Below, in pieces: positions 45,631-57,059 of a DNA stretch of 64,000 nt. The position numbers and the translations under genes were made by a program. The notes under the pieces were generated by a model. The model did no database searches, was not told the origin of the DNA, and saw nothing but the letters and a program-made list of their open reading frames with translations. Position 1 is the first letter of the stretch; every line of letters starts with the position of its first letter. Origin of the DNA: Wolfiporia cocos (taxonomy: Eukaryota > Basidiomycota > Agaricomycetes > Polyporales > Phaeolaceae); NCBI GenBank assembly GCA_029448655.1, contig JACCLO010000002.1, positions 2,542,001 through 2,606,000 on the forward strand, read 5' to 3'.

Positions 45631-47743
45631 TTAGAAGTGTTCCTGCAGCAGAACCAGTTGCATGAGCAAGCTGAAATATGCTTCACAGGTGAAAACGTAC
45701 CTTTGCGAAGGTGAAGTTAATGTTGGCGGTAGTGTTTTCCTTGCACGCCTCATGGATGGCCCTCCCGAGGACAGGAGGTCCACAGAAATAAGTCTGAAAG
45801 CATAATTAAAACGGCACCTCGCCGCGGGAAGGACAGATACGCACCCCGACGGTGGTCTTGAGCTGCTCGTTGATACCGGGCAGGTACTGACCAACCTCAA
45901 TCGCTTGCCTCATGCGAGCGTAGATACCCTGCCAGTCCGGACGGCCGAACATGGTGCGCGTGCGGAGCAGAGTCAATGGGTCGTACTCTGCACCGGCGTC
46001 GTTGACCGCGATGTTCCACATCATGTCTTCGTTCACCTTCTGGGTGAGGTAGATGTTAATGCGCAGGAAGTTGGCTGAACATCGAGTGAGCGTTGTTATC
46101 TTAAGATGGGCTATCATACTTACGATCGACCTGGGCGGCCTCGACTTCCTGCAGTAGTGTCTGGAACCAACCGAAAGACGGCGCGTCACGGCAGACCCAG
46201 AAGAACTCGACGCGCTTGAGGGACTGAAGGGCACCCTTCTTCTGGCGGTACCAGATGTGCTTGAGGATGGAGGCGAAAGGAGTGACACCTGTAAAATGCA
46301 TGATCAGCAAAGATCACGCATTCCACAATTCCAACTATTCTCACCGATACCAGCCCCAACCAGCACAGCGACCTCGACGTTGAAGACATCCTCGGCCGGC
46401 GCACCGTAGGGACCGTCGATGCGGACCTCAGGCAGCGAGCGTACGGACGTGTCGACCTCGACGAAGTCGCCACGCATGCCGTAGATGGAGTCGTCCTTCT
46501 CCGCGCCAGCCATAGCCGCCTTAGTCATAGCAGACACCACAGAGGGTCCCGCACCGATGCGGTCGCCCAGCGCGTATGTCCAATCACCAACTTGACGGAT
46601 ATGGACCGAGACGTACGGGTCCTCTGGCGCTGACGTGATGGTGAACTGTGATTGAGATGATTAGATGATACAAGTGTCATAAAGCAACAGATGTCGTTAC
46701 CGGGTGCCACTGGTAACGCGAGACTTCAGGGATTTGGATGAACAGCCACTGTCCGGCAACATATTTGAAGCTGGGCTTGACGATACGCAGCTCCATGGCA
46801 CCTGTGGCGGAAGTTAAACATTTGAAATGACATCGATAAATGCTGAGGCGTACCGCTTGGGTGCACCAAGACCTTCGACAATCTGGTTGCCCTTCTAGCC
46901 CTGATCTCCCTCCAGACGCGTTCGAAGAAGTACGCGATGCCCGGCCAGATAGTGAAGCGCCAGCTCTCATAGCCCAAGCAGAACTTTGGGTCGTAGAACG
47001 GGAATGTGTCCGTGTAAGCAGGTCCAGTACTGTCGCGCACGAAGCACCCGTCGGCGTGGGTCCACAGCGCGATGAAGAAGAAGAATGCAAGGTGGTGCGT
47101 GTACCAGAATGCCTCGAAGCACTGGTGGCGGATCTTGTGGTGGGCGGTTGTGTACATGAGGACCATGATCAGGAGCATGAAGTGTCCAGTGATGCCGCCC
47201 GCCTGTGTGTAGTGGACGTCGAGCGCGAACTCCGGCCGGACCTCTGGTATGCGTGCCCGTCTATCAGTCAAATTCGATGACAGAGCACATGGACCGGTGT
47301 GACTTACGTGTGCGCTCGACATTGTAGAAATTTACATAGTGAGCGGTGGCATGCACCATGGACCAGAACGCCATCGCGTACGCGGCCTGTCTGTGGAACC
47401 AGATGTTCTCGTCCGCCGGAAAGAGGAAGGCCACTTTCGGGCGGATGACGCGAATTACATTGCGCAACATGGGCAAGAGCATGCAGCCAGCGAGGAACGC
47501 CAGGACAAGACCAGCACCACGAGACACCCAGACAGACCACTTGAGCGCATTGAGAGCAGACAATTTCTTGTTCGTTTCCTGTCTCCCCCTTGTGAGCGCC
47601 AGCTATTGATGTCGACGGGTATTCCAGCTCACCTGCGCCCACCACCCATAAGCAAAGAAGGCCAGCTGCAGGCCATAGAAGAGGACATTGAAGACTGCCC
47701 GCCGGGGGGTCAGGAACTCGCGTCGGAACCAACTCTCGCCCAT
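45631..47743 (-). CDS. noxA: Superoxide-generating NADPH oxidase (NoxA type)
   Basis: Multi-exon gene starting MGESWFRREFLTPRRAVFN. The membrane part has the haem histidines in WSMVHATAHYVNFYN and HHLAFFFFIALW. The FAD site is YQWHP|FTITSAPED. The NADPH site is VLVGAGIGVTPFASILKHIW, then YFCGPPVLGRAIHEAC. The protein moves electrons from NADPH across the membrane to oxygen, giving superoxide, used in fungal hyphal and fruiting-body development. The last exon is tiny: after FTFAK an intron with donor GTACGT runs to a CAG, and the remaining codons read Glu-His-Phe-stop at 45631-45642. EHF is the usual fungal Nox ending. No EF-hand extension, which favours NoxA over NoxC. Confidence 0.9.
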
Positions 47744-48354
47744 TGTCGTGTGCGATTAAAGTGACAGGTCAACTGAAGAGGTATCCAGTACCAGATGAAG
47801 AGTAGGGGGCCGGCCAAACGAAAGGAAGGAAGGACAGTAAGGGAACAAGGAGAGCGAGGAGGAGGCAACGGGTGGGGTACGCGACAACAACTCGAGATAC
47901 TGATATAGCAACACCAATTCGGAAAACGGGCGCCTAACAGCAGGCCCGGTGGCCATGGCGATTACGCCCACTGCACACGATGTGTTGGCGTGATAATTAC
48001 CGCCCCGAGGCCCATCCACTGTCCGGAGCCACACGGCTGCCATGACTCCTCGATGCATCTCATCTCTATCACCAAGAGCAAGAGAACTCCGAATATTGCG
48101 CGGTGTAAGGCCGCCATATTCCCAGGGGTGCCCCAAGAGACGCCACATCCACCGCGACATTTCTGAACAAGCATACTGGATGCCATGTTGCATTGCAAGT
48201 ATTGTTGAATGAATACCGCCACGCTGTTCAACATGTTCCGTGGCTTTGATCGGTCCCTGAACGGTGGTCCAGAATTCCAATTTTACAACAAAGCGGTATA
48301 AATAGTATCATGCAACAATCAGGATACACGTCAGTTACCTCATGCTCGAGCCGC
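47744..48354. other. Intergenic
   Basis: NoxA promoter and MAD2 3' flank. No gene or clear motif seen. Confidence 0.5.
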
Positions 48355-49223
48355 TCAACCCTCATACCGATAGGCGACCATGGCCTCGATACGATGCACA
48401 TCTGTGCTGAAGTTGCGAAGCTTGACCTGCTGGCTCTTGCCTGCCTCAATCGCCAGCGGGTCCGTGTCGATCCATTCGTTCGCGGGGACTTCTGCAGACT
48501 CTGAAGTATATGCGAGGATGTTGAAAACCGTCGGCTCGTCAATGACAGGCAGGAATGTGACCGTCGAGACAATCTGCTTCAAGATATTGCGTATCTCTGC
48601 CTGGATTTCTGCTTCAGGTTTGGCAGGTGCGCTGCCGAGGAGTGATGGCGTCGCTCAGTGTGACGACAAGCGGACACTGCCAATCAGACGTACGAGGCTG
48701 ATGACTCTGTATTTGTTGGTTGCTCAACAAGGGTGACATCGAACACCCAGCGCTCGAGTGTGACCCTTGAGTCTTTTGAAATGATCGCAAGGACGAGTTG
48801 TGTGATAGACCCTGTGAGAAGCCACTCTTCGGGTGGTTGAATGGCTACGTCCTGGCCGCAACGAGATGAAGACTCACTGTTGACTTGCTTCAAGATTCTG
48901 CGCATCGTGTTAACAGCGCTGTCGCGAATATTATACGATTCAGCTGAAGCACGCACTTGTCTAAATAACTTTCCAAGGCAAGATCCTGCGTTACTAGGAC
49001 CGTTTGACCGTATTTTTTGACCATCTGGAAATCATCAGCAGGATATACTCCACGTTGAAATAGAATGCTGTGTGGCAGATAGATGCATCAGTATCGCGGC
49101 GCCATTACTGCTCAGTGGCGTCTGTACAGACGTGTTAGCGGCATATTTGAAGAATTCCGTAACGAGGTTCGTGGATCCCTTGAGAGTGATAGCCTGTCGA
49201 TTTGCCTGCTTTGTAGGCGGCAT
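48355..49223 (-). CDS. MAD2: Spindle checkpoint protein MAD2 (HORMA domain)
   Basis: Joined in frame over five introns. Start MPPTKQANRQAITLKGSTN, then LVTEFFKYAANT|ILFQRGVYPADDF, MVKKYGQTVLVT, WLLTGSITQLVLAIISKDSR, TLERWVFDVTLVEQ, and the safety-belt end KQIVSTVTFLPVIDEPTVFN and RIEAMVAYRYEG. HORMA proteins of this type bind Mad1 and Cdc20 and hold the anaphase-promoting complex until kinetochores attach. The last intron uses donor GTACGT after GCCTC. It shares a divergent promoter with the RecQ gene. Confidence 0.93.
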
Positions 49224-49826
49224 GTTGTTTTGCTAAGTCCGAGGTGAAAGTGTAGTGTTCTGAGGAGTCGACGAGATGACGGAGCTGCACAGACTACAGT
49301 GTTGGTTCAGTTGAAAGAACGTGATCGCGTTGCTTACCCTTTTGGGCCTACGCGTTCACCACGTGCGTGTTCGGACGCGTTGCATATACTACAACAACTC
49401 ACTGGGTCAGCGTTGGGATGTTCTGTCAATGAAGTCAAGCTCGGAACTTGAGTCTTTCCAGAAATATACTCAAGCCCTCATCTCTGAGACTGTATGTCAA
49501 TTTACGACCGTCTATGCGACTATGCGACCAATTATTGATTAGTTGTCAGTCTGTGGCCAGAATCATTACCCGACTTTCAGATCTCATCTGTCTCATATTC
49601 CAACCTCGAGGCTTGCTTTCACCAGAATGCACCCGTTGTTGTGCATGTTTCGTCGAGAATATTTATCCTAAATTGTGACTGGACTGCTAAATGTCACGTG
49701 TAACAATCCCCCGCAGAGGGCGTGACTGACGCGTTACGCGTCGCGTCGCGTATCATCCAGATCCTGTGGTCGTGCATTGGGCGCCAGGTGCCATCGCCTC
49801 TCTACCTTCCTTGTCTGTCGTCCGCG
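49224..49826. promoter_or_regulatory. Divergent MAD2/RecQ promoter with four ACGCGT boxes
   Basis: ACGCGT (MCB-like, MluI cell-cycle box) occurs at 49350-49355, 49375-49380, 49729-49734 and 49736-49741. CACGTG occurs at 49360-49365 and 49695-49700. In yeasts MCB boxes bind the MBF factor and drive G1/S transcription. Both flanking genes act in the cell cycle or repair, which fits. Confidence 0.55.
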
Positions 49827-52722
49827 ATGAGCATGGAGCAGGCGCACAATGTTCTCACTGAGACATTCGGATTTCTCTCGTTTCGTCTATCTCAGGAGGC
49901 AGTATGTACTCAAATTATAGGACTCGACCCGATAGCCTTGACTGACATTTTGACAATATCAGGTCATTCGTCGCCTCCTAGTCGACAACGAAAACGCTTT
50001 GGTACTGTTTCCCACAGGCGGTATGCTACATGTCTGGTTCTGGCGCGTATCCTCTGCTCATGATTCGGAAAGGTGGCAAGAGCTTGACATACCAAGTCCC
50101 CGCTCTATGTCTCGAGGTATGTTTTCTCTTGCATATGTTAGCAGCTTCATTTCAGCTAATCTAACTATATTAGGGCATCACACTTGTTATCTCCCCGTTG
50201 ATAGCTCTTATGAAGGATCAAGTGGATGCTCTAGTCGGGCGTGGAATCAAAGCAGCCAATCTAGACAGCACACTTTCAGCAGACCGCTCTGCTTGGGTCA
50301 AAAATGAAGTGTTGACAGGTCAAATGAAGCTATTATACGTTGCGCCTGAAAGGTACGTTATGTACAACTGCGCCCCGATGTTGTCCGGTACTAAAATGTC
50401 ATCATTATCTGGACAGGCTCAACAACGAGTCCTTCATTACAATGATGAAGCGCGTCAGAATTTCCCTGCTAGCGGTTGATGAATCACATTGTATCTCTCA
50501 GGTGAGTTTGCGCATACAACAATGACTACATTTTCAACTCTGAACGCGCGCCACAGTGGGGCGCTAGCTTTAGGCCGGAATACCTGAAGATTGCTCGATT
50601 TGCAGAGGAGTTGGGCGTTGAACGCGTGCTGTGTCTAACAGCGACTGCAACGCAAGAGGTTGCTGCAGACATCTGCAAGAGTTTTCACATCGATCTCACG
50701 GCTGGTGTGTTCCGAACGCCTGTTTACCGTCCCAAGTGAGCTTGCACGAGCATACCGCTGGATTGGTATTAATCTCCCGCAACAGCCTAGCTTTCAGAGT
50801 GCATGTGGCAAATACCATGCAACAGAAGCTCGACCACCTTATCCCCATCCTCAAGGCACGAACAGGGCCCGCGATTGTATATGTCACCCTGCAGAAGCAC
50901 GCGGAGGAGATCGCTAACTACCTCAGGCCGCATGGGCTTGAGCCACTAGTATACCATGCTGGTATACCTTCGGGAGAGCGAGAAAAAATACAGCTTGAGT
51001 TCATGAAATCTGAAAAGGGGATAGTGTGTGCGACCATCGCGTTTGGCATGGGTATCGACAAGGGTTGGTGGTTATGTTTGCCCAATATACAAACTTCTCA
51101 TAATCATCCTATAGCGGACATTCGTCAGGTATATCGGTATGCAGACACGTCATCCAAGCTAATATCGCGTCGCTCATATAGGTGATTCATTTCCACATGC
51201 CGAAGACATTGGAGAACTATAGTCAAGAAGTCGGGCGAGCAGGGCGAGACGGACAAGAATCGATGTGTCTGATGTACCTCTCTGCAGCTGATATCCCTAT
51301 TCTCGAGGGATTCGCTCGAGGTGATACATGTGCGAAGAGAGACATAGAGCTTTGGATTCAAGAGGTAGCTATGCGGGAGCCTGCGGCTGATGGCACACTA
51401 GACTTCAATCACTACCAGCAAATCAGGAGGTACGCCGTACATTCAAAGCAGTCAATTGCTACATTCTGATCTCAATATATTATATTAGTTATGACATCAG
51501 AGTAAATTCAGGTTTGGTGATAGTGTTAGAATCTGTGCTAACCATGGTATAGCAAAATGTTTTAGGACTCTGTTATGCACAACTGGAACTCGACTATGGC
51601 TACATCAGGGCCGTCACTCCCTTTTACTCCATCTATGACATCTCAGCGCAATCTCCAGATGGATGGCAGAAGGTCATGGCAGATGACTCGCCTCTGGCTA
51701 AAGTAATCAGAACTTACTGGCAACCCAAGGGTGCTGGTTGGCAGGTACACATCGCCGTCTACTGGCCTATAATTTGCAACGCTCAAGTCTATCTGCCAGA
51801 TTGATATGGTCAATGCGGCTACATGCTCGAAGATTGATCGTGGCGACTTGGCAAGGCACATCAATAGCTGGGAACTAGATGGTGATTATACATCATGCTA
51901 GTGCTTGTTCTCATCAAGATCGTGACTCACCACCAATCTCTAGGTTATATCAACACCAAGCCCTCACAGGTCAGAAATGTACGTAGCGTAACTGTGGAAG
52001 GTTGTTTCATCTTCTCACCCTATCTCAGCGCTACCAAGTTCTCAAACCATTGCCGAAGGCAACAGAAGAAATTAAAGCTCTGGCCGAACAACTATACACG
52101 GGCATGGTCGGCCGAGAATTTGAGGCCATCGAGAAGCTGCGAAAAGTTGTCGAGTTCGCAACAAACGATGACTGTGGGTGTTACCTTGCCGACCCCCTGA
52201 TTCAACCTCCGTTATCTAACACGCGGTAAAGGTCTCGCCCAAGCTCTCGCGTCCTACTTTGGGGATGGCGATGCTGTAGCTGACGGCTTGTGTGGGAAGT
52301 GCAACTTCTGCCAAACCGGCACAGGGGTCGAATTCACCGCACAGGCCGAGTCCGTCCCTGATCCGACCCAGATCAAGGCGATTCTCAACGCGTGCCCGGA
52401 ACGAGACGACCCGCGACTTCTCGCGCGCATGGCATTCGGCGTCACGTCCCCGCGCCTGACAGCAGGCAAATGGTCCATCAATCATCCTCTGTTTGGCAGC
52501 ATGGTCCATGTTGACTTCAATGCTCTGGTGGCTGCGTTTGACAAAGAGTGTGAGAAAGTTGACTATGTCAGGAGCCTGGTAGTCGCACCGGCCCCGAGGA
52601 CGTCAAAGAAACGCACCCACACGCAATCTTCGTACGCTGCACAGTCCAGTTATGGCAGCTCAAACAGTGGCGGATATAGCCGCGGAGGACCCAGCAAGCG
52701 CGCGCGGAGAGGGAGAAATTGA
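49827..52722 (+). CDS. RecQ-family ATP-dependent DNA helicase
   Basis: Multi-exon gene. Helicase motifs in order: motif 0 near FGFLSFRLSQEAVIRRLL, Walker A FPTGGGKSLTYQVPAL, ISPLIALMKDQVD, Walker B LLAVDESHCISQWG, LCLTATATQEVA, IVYVTLQKHAEEIANYL, YHAGIPSGEREKIQ, GMGIDKADIRQVIHFHMPK and QEVGRAGRDGQ. A C-terminal region with a Cys cluster (LCGKCNFCQ) and a Ser/Gly/Arg tail ends KRARRGRN. It unwinds DNA 3'-5' in repair and replication. An in-frame ATG at 49722 is an alternative start, but 49827 spares the promoter boxes. Exons between 51480 and 52200 are less certain. Confidence 0.85.
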
Positions 52723-53211
52723 TGGGTCCTCGGTTCACCTGCTGATTCGCACCGTGGTATTTGCCTTCGCTGTATGTAATTTTGGTTGTACTGTAGGTTC
52801 CATGTTGCAGTAATGTATGTAGTCTGCTATTGCTGGCTTCGAATTGATGGAGTGTGTAACTGCATGAAGCGTTGTACTTGCAAATTGCGTTGAGTAGTCG
52901 CGCCGATGGTTCGCTACAGCTGCGCTTGGTCCGAGGCTGGGAATCGTCGCAATTCGTCCAACCAGCAACGTACGCATCAGTACCGTACATGATAGCGTCA
53001 GGTGTGCATTTGCGCATCGCTGTAATACAGCACAATCATTCCTATAATCCTAGCATAACGGGAAACAGAAGAGACTAATAGTCATAATAGCCTACACTAT
53101 ATCTTGGATAGGGCGAGGCAGGGATGGTTGGATCAATCGTATTTCGCATCATACGCAACATATGAACCATGAAGCGACGCAGGGTATCCGAACACCGCGC
53201 GCCATGCTCAG
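52723..53211. other. Intergenic, convergent
   Basis: Between the RecQ gene (+) and the first DUF6534-type gene (-). No feature seen. Confidence 0.45.
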
Positions 53212-55656
53212 CTACCGTGACTGGCATGCCACATCCTCCGACGTAGAAGTAGCAGAGGGAACATGGATAGGTTGTAGTGGAACCTCTACGAAGAAGTGAT
53301 CTGTGACTTCTACTTTGCCTCCTTGTAGTATATATGCACGCATGTTTAGTCCGCATCAACAACATTGAGATTCATGAGTCAACACGAGGTGGAAGGTAAA
53401 CGCACAGCGCCATCAATGAGTTAGTGTATGCTGTGGGTGTCATGGGTTCAAGAACACGGATTTCATGGTATGGCATAACCTTATCTGCACCGACTATGAA
53501 GTGGTAGAGTGCCCACAGCATTTTAAGCGGGTTGGTTTTCAGGTCTCGTGCAAACTACAGAAATCTTGAGGTGATCTCAAAACCACAGTGTGGAGAACTC
53601 ACCGCGACAAGTGCAACGAATCATAGCGCTCTGCGAAATGCCCACACATCTTATCAACCCTCGTTCTCGCGGTGCAAGTCCAGACTCCTTACGCTGTCAA
53701 GAAACCCCTGGTTATGACATACATGACAAGTTGGGCTATCATGTAATTTGTTCTGCACCGTGCATGCGAAAGTCGGTGAGTCTGATCTCCTGATTTTGTG
53801 TGTGCCTACCTCTCGAGTCCCGTTCTACTTTTGTAGAGAATCAAGGACAATGCTAGAGAGATTAGAGGGTCTTTTACTCACTCGTGTATCCCAGACGGCA
53901 GTGCCGATCTGAGAGGATTTAGTGCTGATGATGGGAGATTGTACATCAGGACTAGCCCTTTCCTGCCTTGTATGCTGATACTTACAGGGCAAGAAAACTT
54001 CCTATCCGATACAGAGATGAAGAAGACCGTAAAAGCGGTGTCTTACGTAACTGACGATTACCAGCATACCAATACCGCTGCCTGAGAAATTTGGATAAAT
54101 GAGAATGAGTAGAACTCTCATGCAGATTGAGATGAAACATTACTAAGTGACAACAGCGCAAGAATGACCTATGAGGTAGATGTGAGTGGATTCCGCGACA
54201 GTAGAAAGGTCAGTCCTCACGAAAGTTGCGGTGAGATAATTTTGATACCACATCTTCTTGAGAACTATATCAATCAGCACGCGAAGTAGAGCTAAGCTGT
54301 GAGCTAGCATAACGTTACTCATAACGCCAGATTGATAAGACGTAGTATCTGTGGGCATATGAGCACTTGGTGTGAATCTCGGCGGATATTTTGCCGCTTA
54401 CAGCTGCACTACCAGGGCTGAAAATGTCTGAGCTACTATCAGCACCATTGGGGACTACTGAGTGAGGGAGTGGCTCACGGATAGCGTAAATTCTGCCTGA
54501 TTATGTATCGAAATCAATCCGCCACGACAGTCAGTCAGTAGAAGAAGAGGCTCACTCCAAAATATGCTCTAGAGTATATACATGCATCAAAACAGACCGT
54601 CTTAACGAAGCGAGAGACGCACTTTGGGTATGCGGTAACGGCTGAGATCTGAGAGGCTGCCATGACCAGTTATCACAAAGCGCCACACCAGCTTAAGCGC
54701 GATGGGCTTCCTAAGTTGCGAGCCTGCGCTAGCAGGCGATAGTACGGACACTCTGTAATGCGAGTACCTGATAGTACTCGTCTCTTTAACAAGTAGAGCG
54801 AGGTTGGGGGGAGAGGAGGTGGTCCCGACGCGTCACGTGACCGCTAGGTTTCCGCGCTGCACGCGAGTTCCGGTTGTGGAGTTGAGCGCGAGGTTAGGCT
54901 CATAAATCAGCCTGAGCATAGAAAGACAGTCGTTCCTATACTCAGCGCGAGGTGTGAGTTGTCCAGAACGCGCGCGGCGCGTTGGGACGCGAATTCTCGC
55001 GAGCCGGAACTCAGAACGGGACGATGCGGGAGGGACCAGCTCTCTCGTGCGTCGAGGAGTGGCGTAGACGGCCGAAAACGCGTGGCACGACTACACCACC
55101 GCTCAACACAGGAGTGGGTGAGAAAGGCGACTGCAACGTGCTTACGGCGATGTGGGAGGAAGGGAGCGTGGACGAAACACGTTGACGCGCCCTTCCTCTT
55201 TGGCTCGCTTAGTAAGCACTAGTTCTGCATAGCGCTCGTTCCTCGCGCTGAGCGCGAACTGCATTCAGCATGCGTTCTAAATTGCGAGTGAGAAATCATA
55301 CTAAAATTGTCATCGCTGTCCTGGATGTATCGGCTCCCCTGACGTTAGGGGCTGGTGAGATCGGAGGTCAGGAGAAGCTCAACGCGCAATAGCAGAACCA
55401 CCTAGCACATTGACGTTAACACCACAGCATTGTCACAAGTAACGAGGAAATATAGTCACTAAGCATATAAGCATCCATGAGTCCTTAGAGTACGACCGGA
55501 AATGATAGAGCGTCTGCGCGATGGACAAACCATAAAGCCTGTGCAAATGGCGTGTTCAGCGGTGCACAGGACACGGCGTAGTTGGCCGTACGCTATAGAT
55601 ATTACAATCCCAATGAAGACGTAGCCAAAGGACTCGTTAAGATCTAGCGAGGGCAT
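53212..55656 (-). pseudogene. DUF6534-type membrane protein, copy A, probably broken
   Basis: The oldest of three tandem copies. Exon 1 (MPSLDLNESFGYVFIGIVIS) and exon 2 (LYGLSIAQTLYHFRSYSKDS) splice correctly. Near the 3' end TNSLMAL and a GTGCGT donor are present and the last exon is open (NMRAYILQGGKVEVTDHF), ending at 53212. But the last intron has CGG where the other copies have the CAG acceptor, and no nearby AG keeps the frame. Compared with copies B and C the gene is about 510 bp longer. The extra GC-rich piece lies at about 54715-55290, inside the intron region. It is either decayed or spliced differently. Confidence 0.5.
54715..55290. other. GC-rich insertion in copy A
   Basis: A block with many CG dinucleotides (gcgcgcggcgcgttggg and similar) that has no counterpart in copies B and C. 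I found no terminal repeats, target duplication or coding domain, so its origin is unknown. Confidence 0.4.
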
Positions 55657-57059
55657 AGTTGGGCAGTTTGAAGAGATAGAAGCCCTCGCGTCCCCCTCCT
55701 GACTTGGGCGAAGCCGCATTGATCAAAAGTCGCATAACTTAAGCAGCGATGTGATGATTAGTGCGGTCACCTACATCTCTGTTTGGATAGGAGGACCTGA
55801 GTGAGTGCAGTTACTTTACACAGAGCACCGTACGAGATGCCTTATGCAGCAAGTAGCTTGCCAAATCTGTATGATCTGTAGGTTGTGTGTCCGTCCGTCA
55901 ACATGGCGCGACTGGTACAGTTCGCTTGGAGCTATGAGACTGCGTCTGCGTGTAAGTAGAGAAGGAATGCCAGATGGCAGCTATGCGGAGAGCATGCTAC
56001 CTACCAGCCTCAACGGAACATCCACCTTGTGTGCCTAACCTCGGGCTGCCGTCGGGCACGCATTCGTGGCTGTCCTGATTGTGATGAATTGGTTTTACAA
56101 TACCACACTGCTCTAATCCACATCGTGATAGATGGATGGTAGAGAACGTTGTGGCGGAGTATGTTAGGTCCCGATGTGGATGGTTCTTTGATTGTAGACC
56201 TGGGCCTTGGCACCCGTGCCCGTGACTCTCGGTCTGCATATTATCAGTGCGTTCAGGCTGTCGTGCTCATATCCGGCGAATCTGCGCCGAATGCGCCGTA
56301 ATCCGCGATTGAACAGCTAATTAATGTGACGGTAAGCTGAAGTCTCGATGCGATCGGTCATCATCATATAATAAAGGGACGACCGTTGCGTGGGAACTGC
56401 CATGTGCTTTTCCACGTGTGCCACGTGCTGTCCGTCGTCCCATAGGGCTCGCGCCACCGACCCGGGGAGTTGGCCAGTGGATTCCCACGCCCGGCGCCTG
56501 CAAGGCGCGATCCCTTCGACGAAAACTCGCGTTTCGCGCGTCCTCCCTGCGCTGTGCCACGGGGATTTTGTAGCTGTTGTAACGTAGATGGCCTGTACTG
56601 TATATACCTGCCAGAAAATTCAGGGAGTTTTCTGAGGCACCACATTTGTGGACACAATGTTACAAGCGAAGCGACGACGACACCGAGCATCAGCGAGGTG
56701 GAGGAAGTGGCTGAGCGGGCAGAGAACAAAGGACAGGTGCAGCAGGGTGATCATACACCCTGGAGGTTGGGTGGACTCATAATGTCTCCATCCAATGTGT
56801 TTTTCCCTTATTCTATTAGTTATCTCACTTAAGTAACAATTGATATTCGTGGCGAAGCCATGGGTAATTAAACTCGTATATATATAGGCTCGGTTTGATT
56901 GCACGTGATCTTCGCTCCAGCTCTTCAACGTTCAACGCTGAAAGTGACTTCGTTCCACGAAACCAACGCCCATCCATTCTCCCTCCTCATGCGTTGGCTG
57001 TAACACGGTTCCCTCTAAGGCACTCGCCTCATTCGTGAGACTTTGTCCTCGGATTGTTA
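55657..57059. other. Flank between copies A and B, no supported gene
   Basis: It holds the 5' flank of copy A, including a segment at about 56155-56245 (ctgggccttggcacccgtgc) that recurs behind copy B at about 60120-60185. A plus-strand open stretch at 56640-56830 (SISEVEEVAERAENKGQVQQ) is not recognised. Confidence 0.45.

Noticed and set aside
54959..55222. Open frame of 87 codons in the GC-rich insertion of copy A
   Set aside because: GC-rich DNA gives chance open frames; no domain or splice context.
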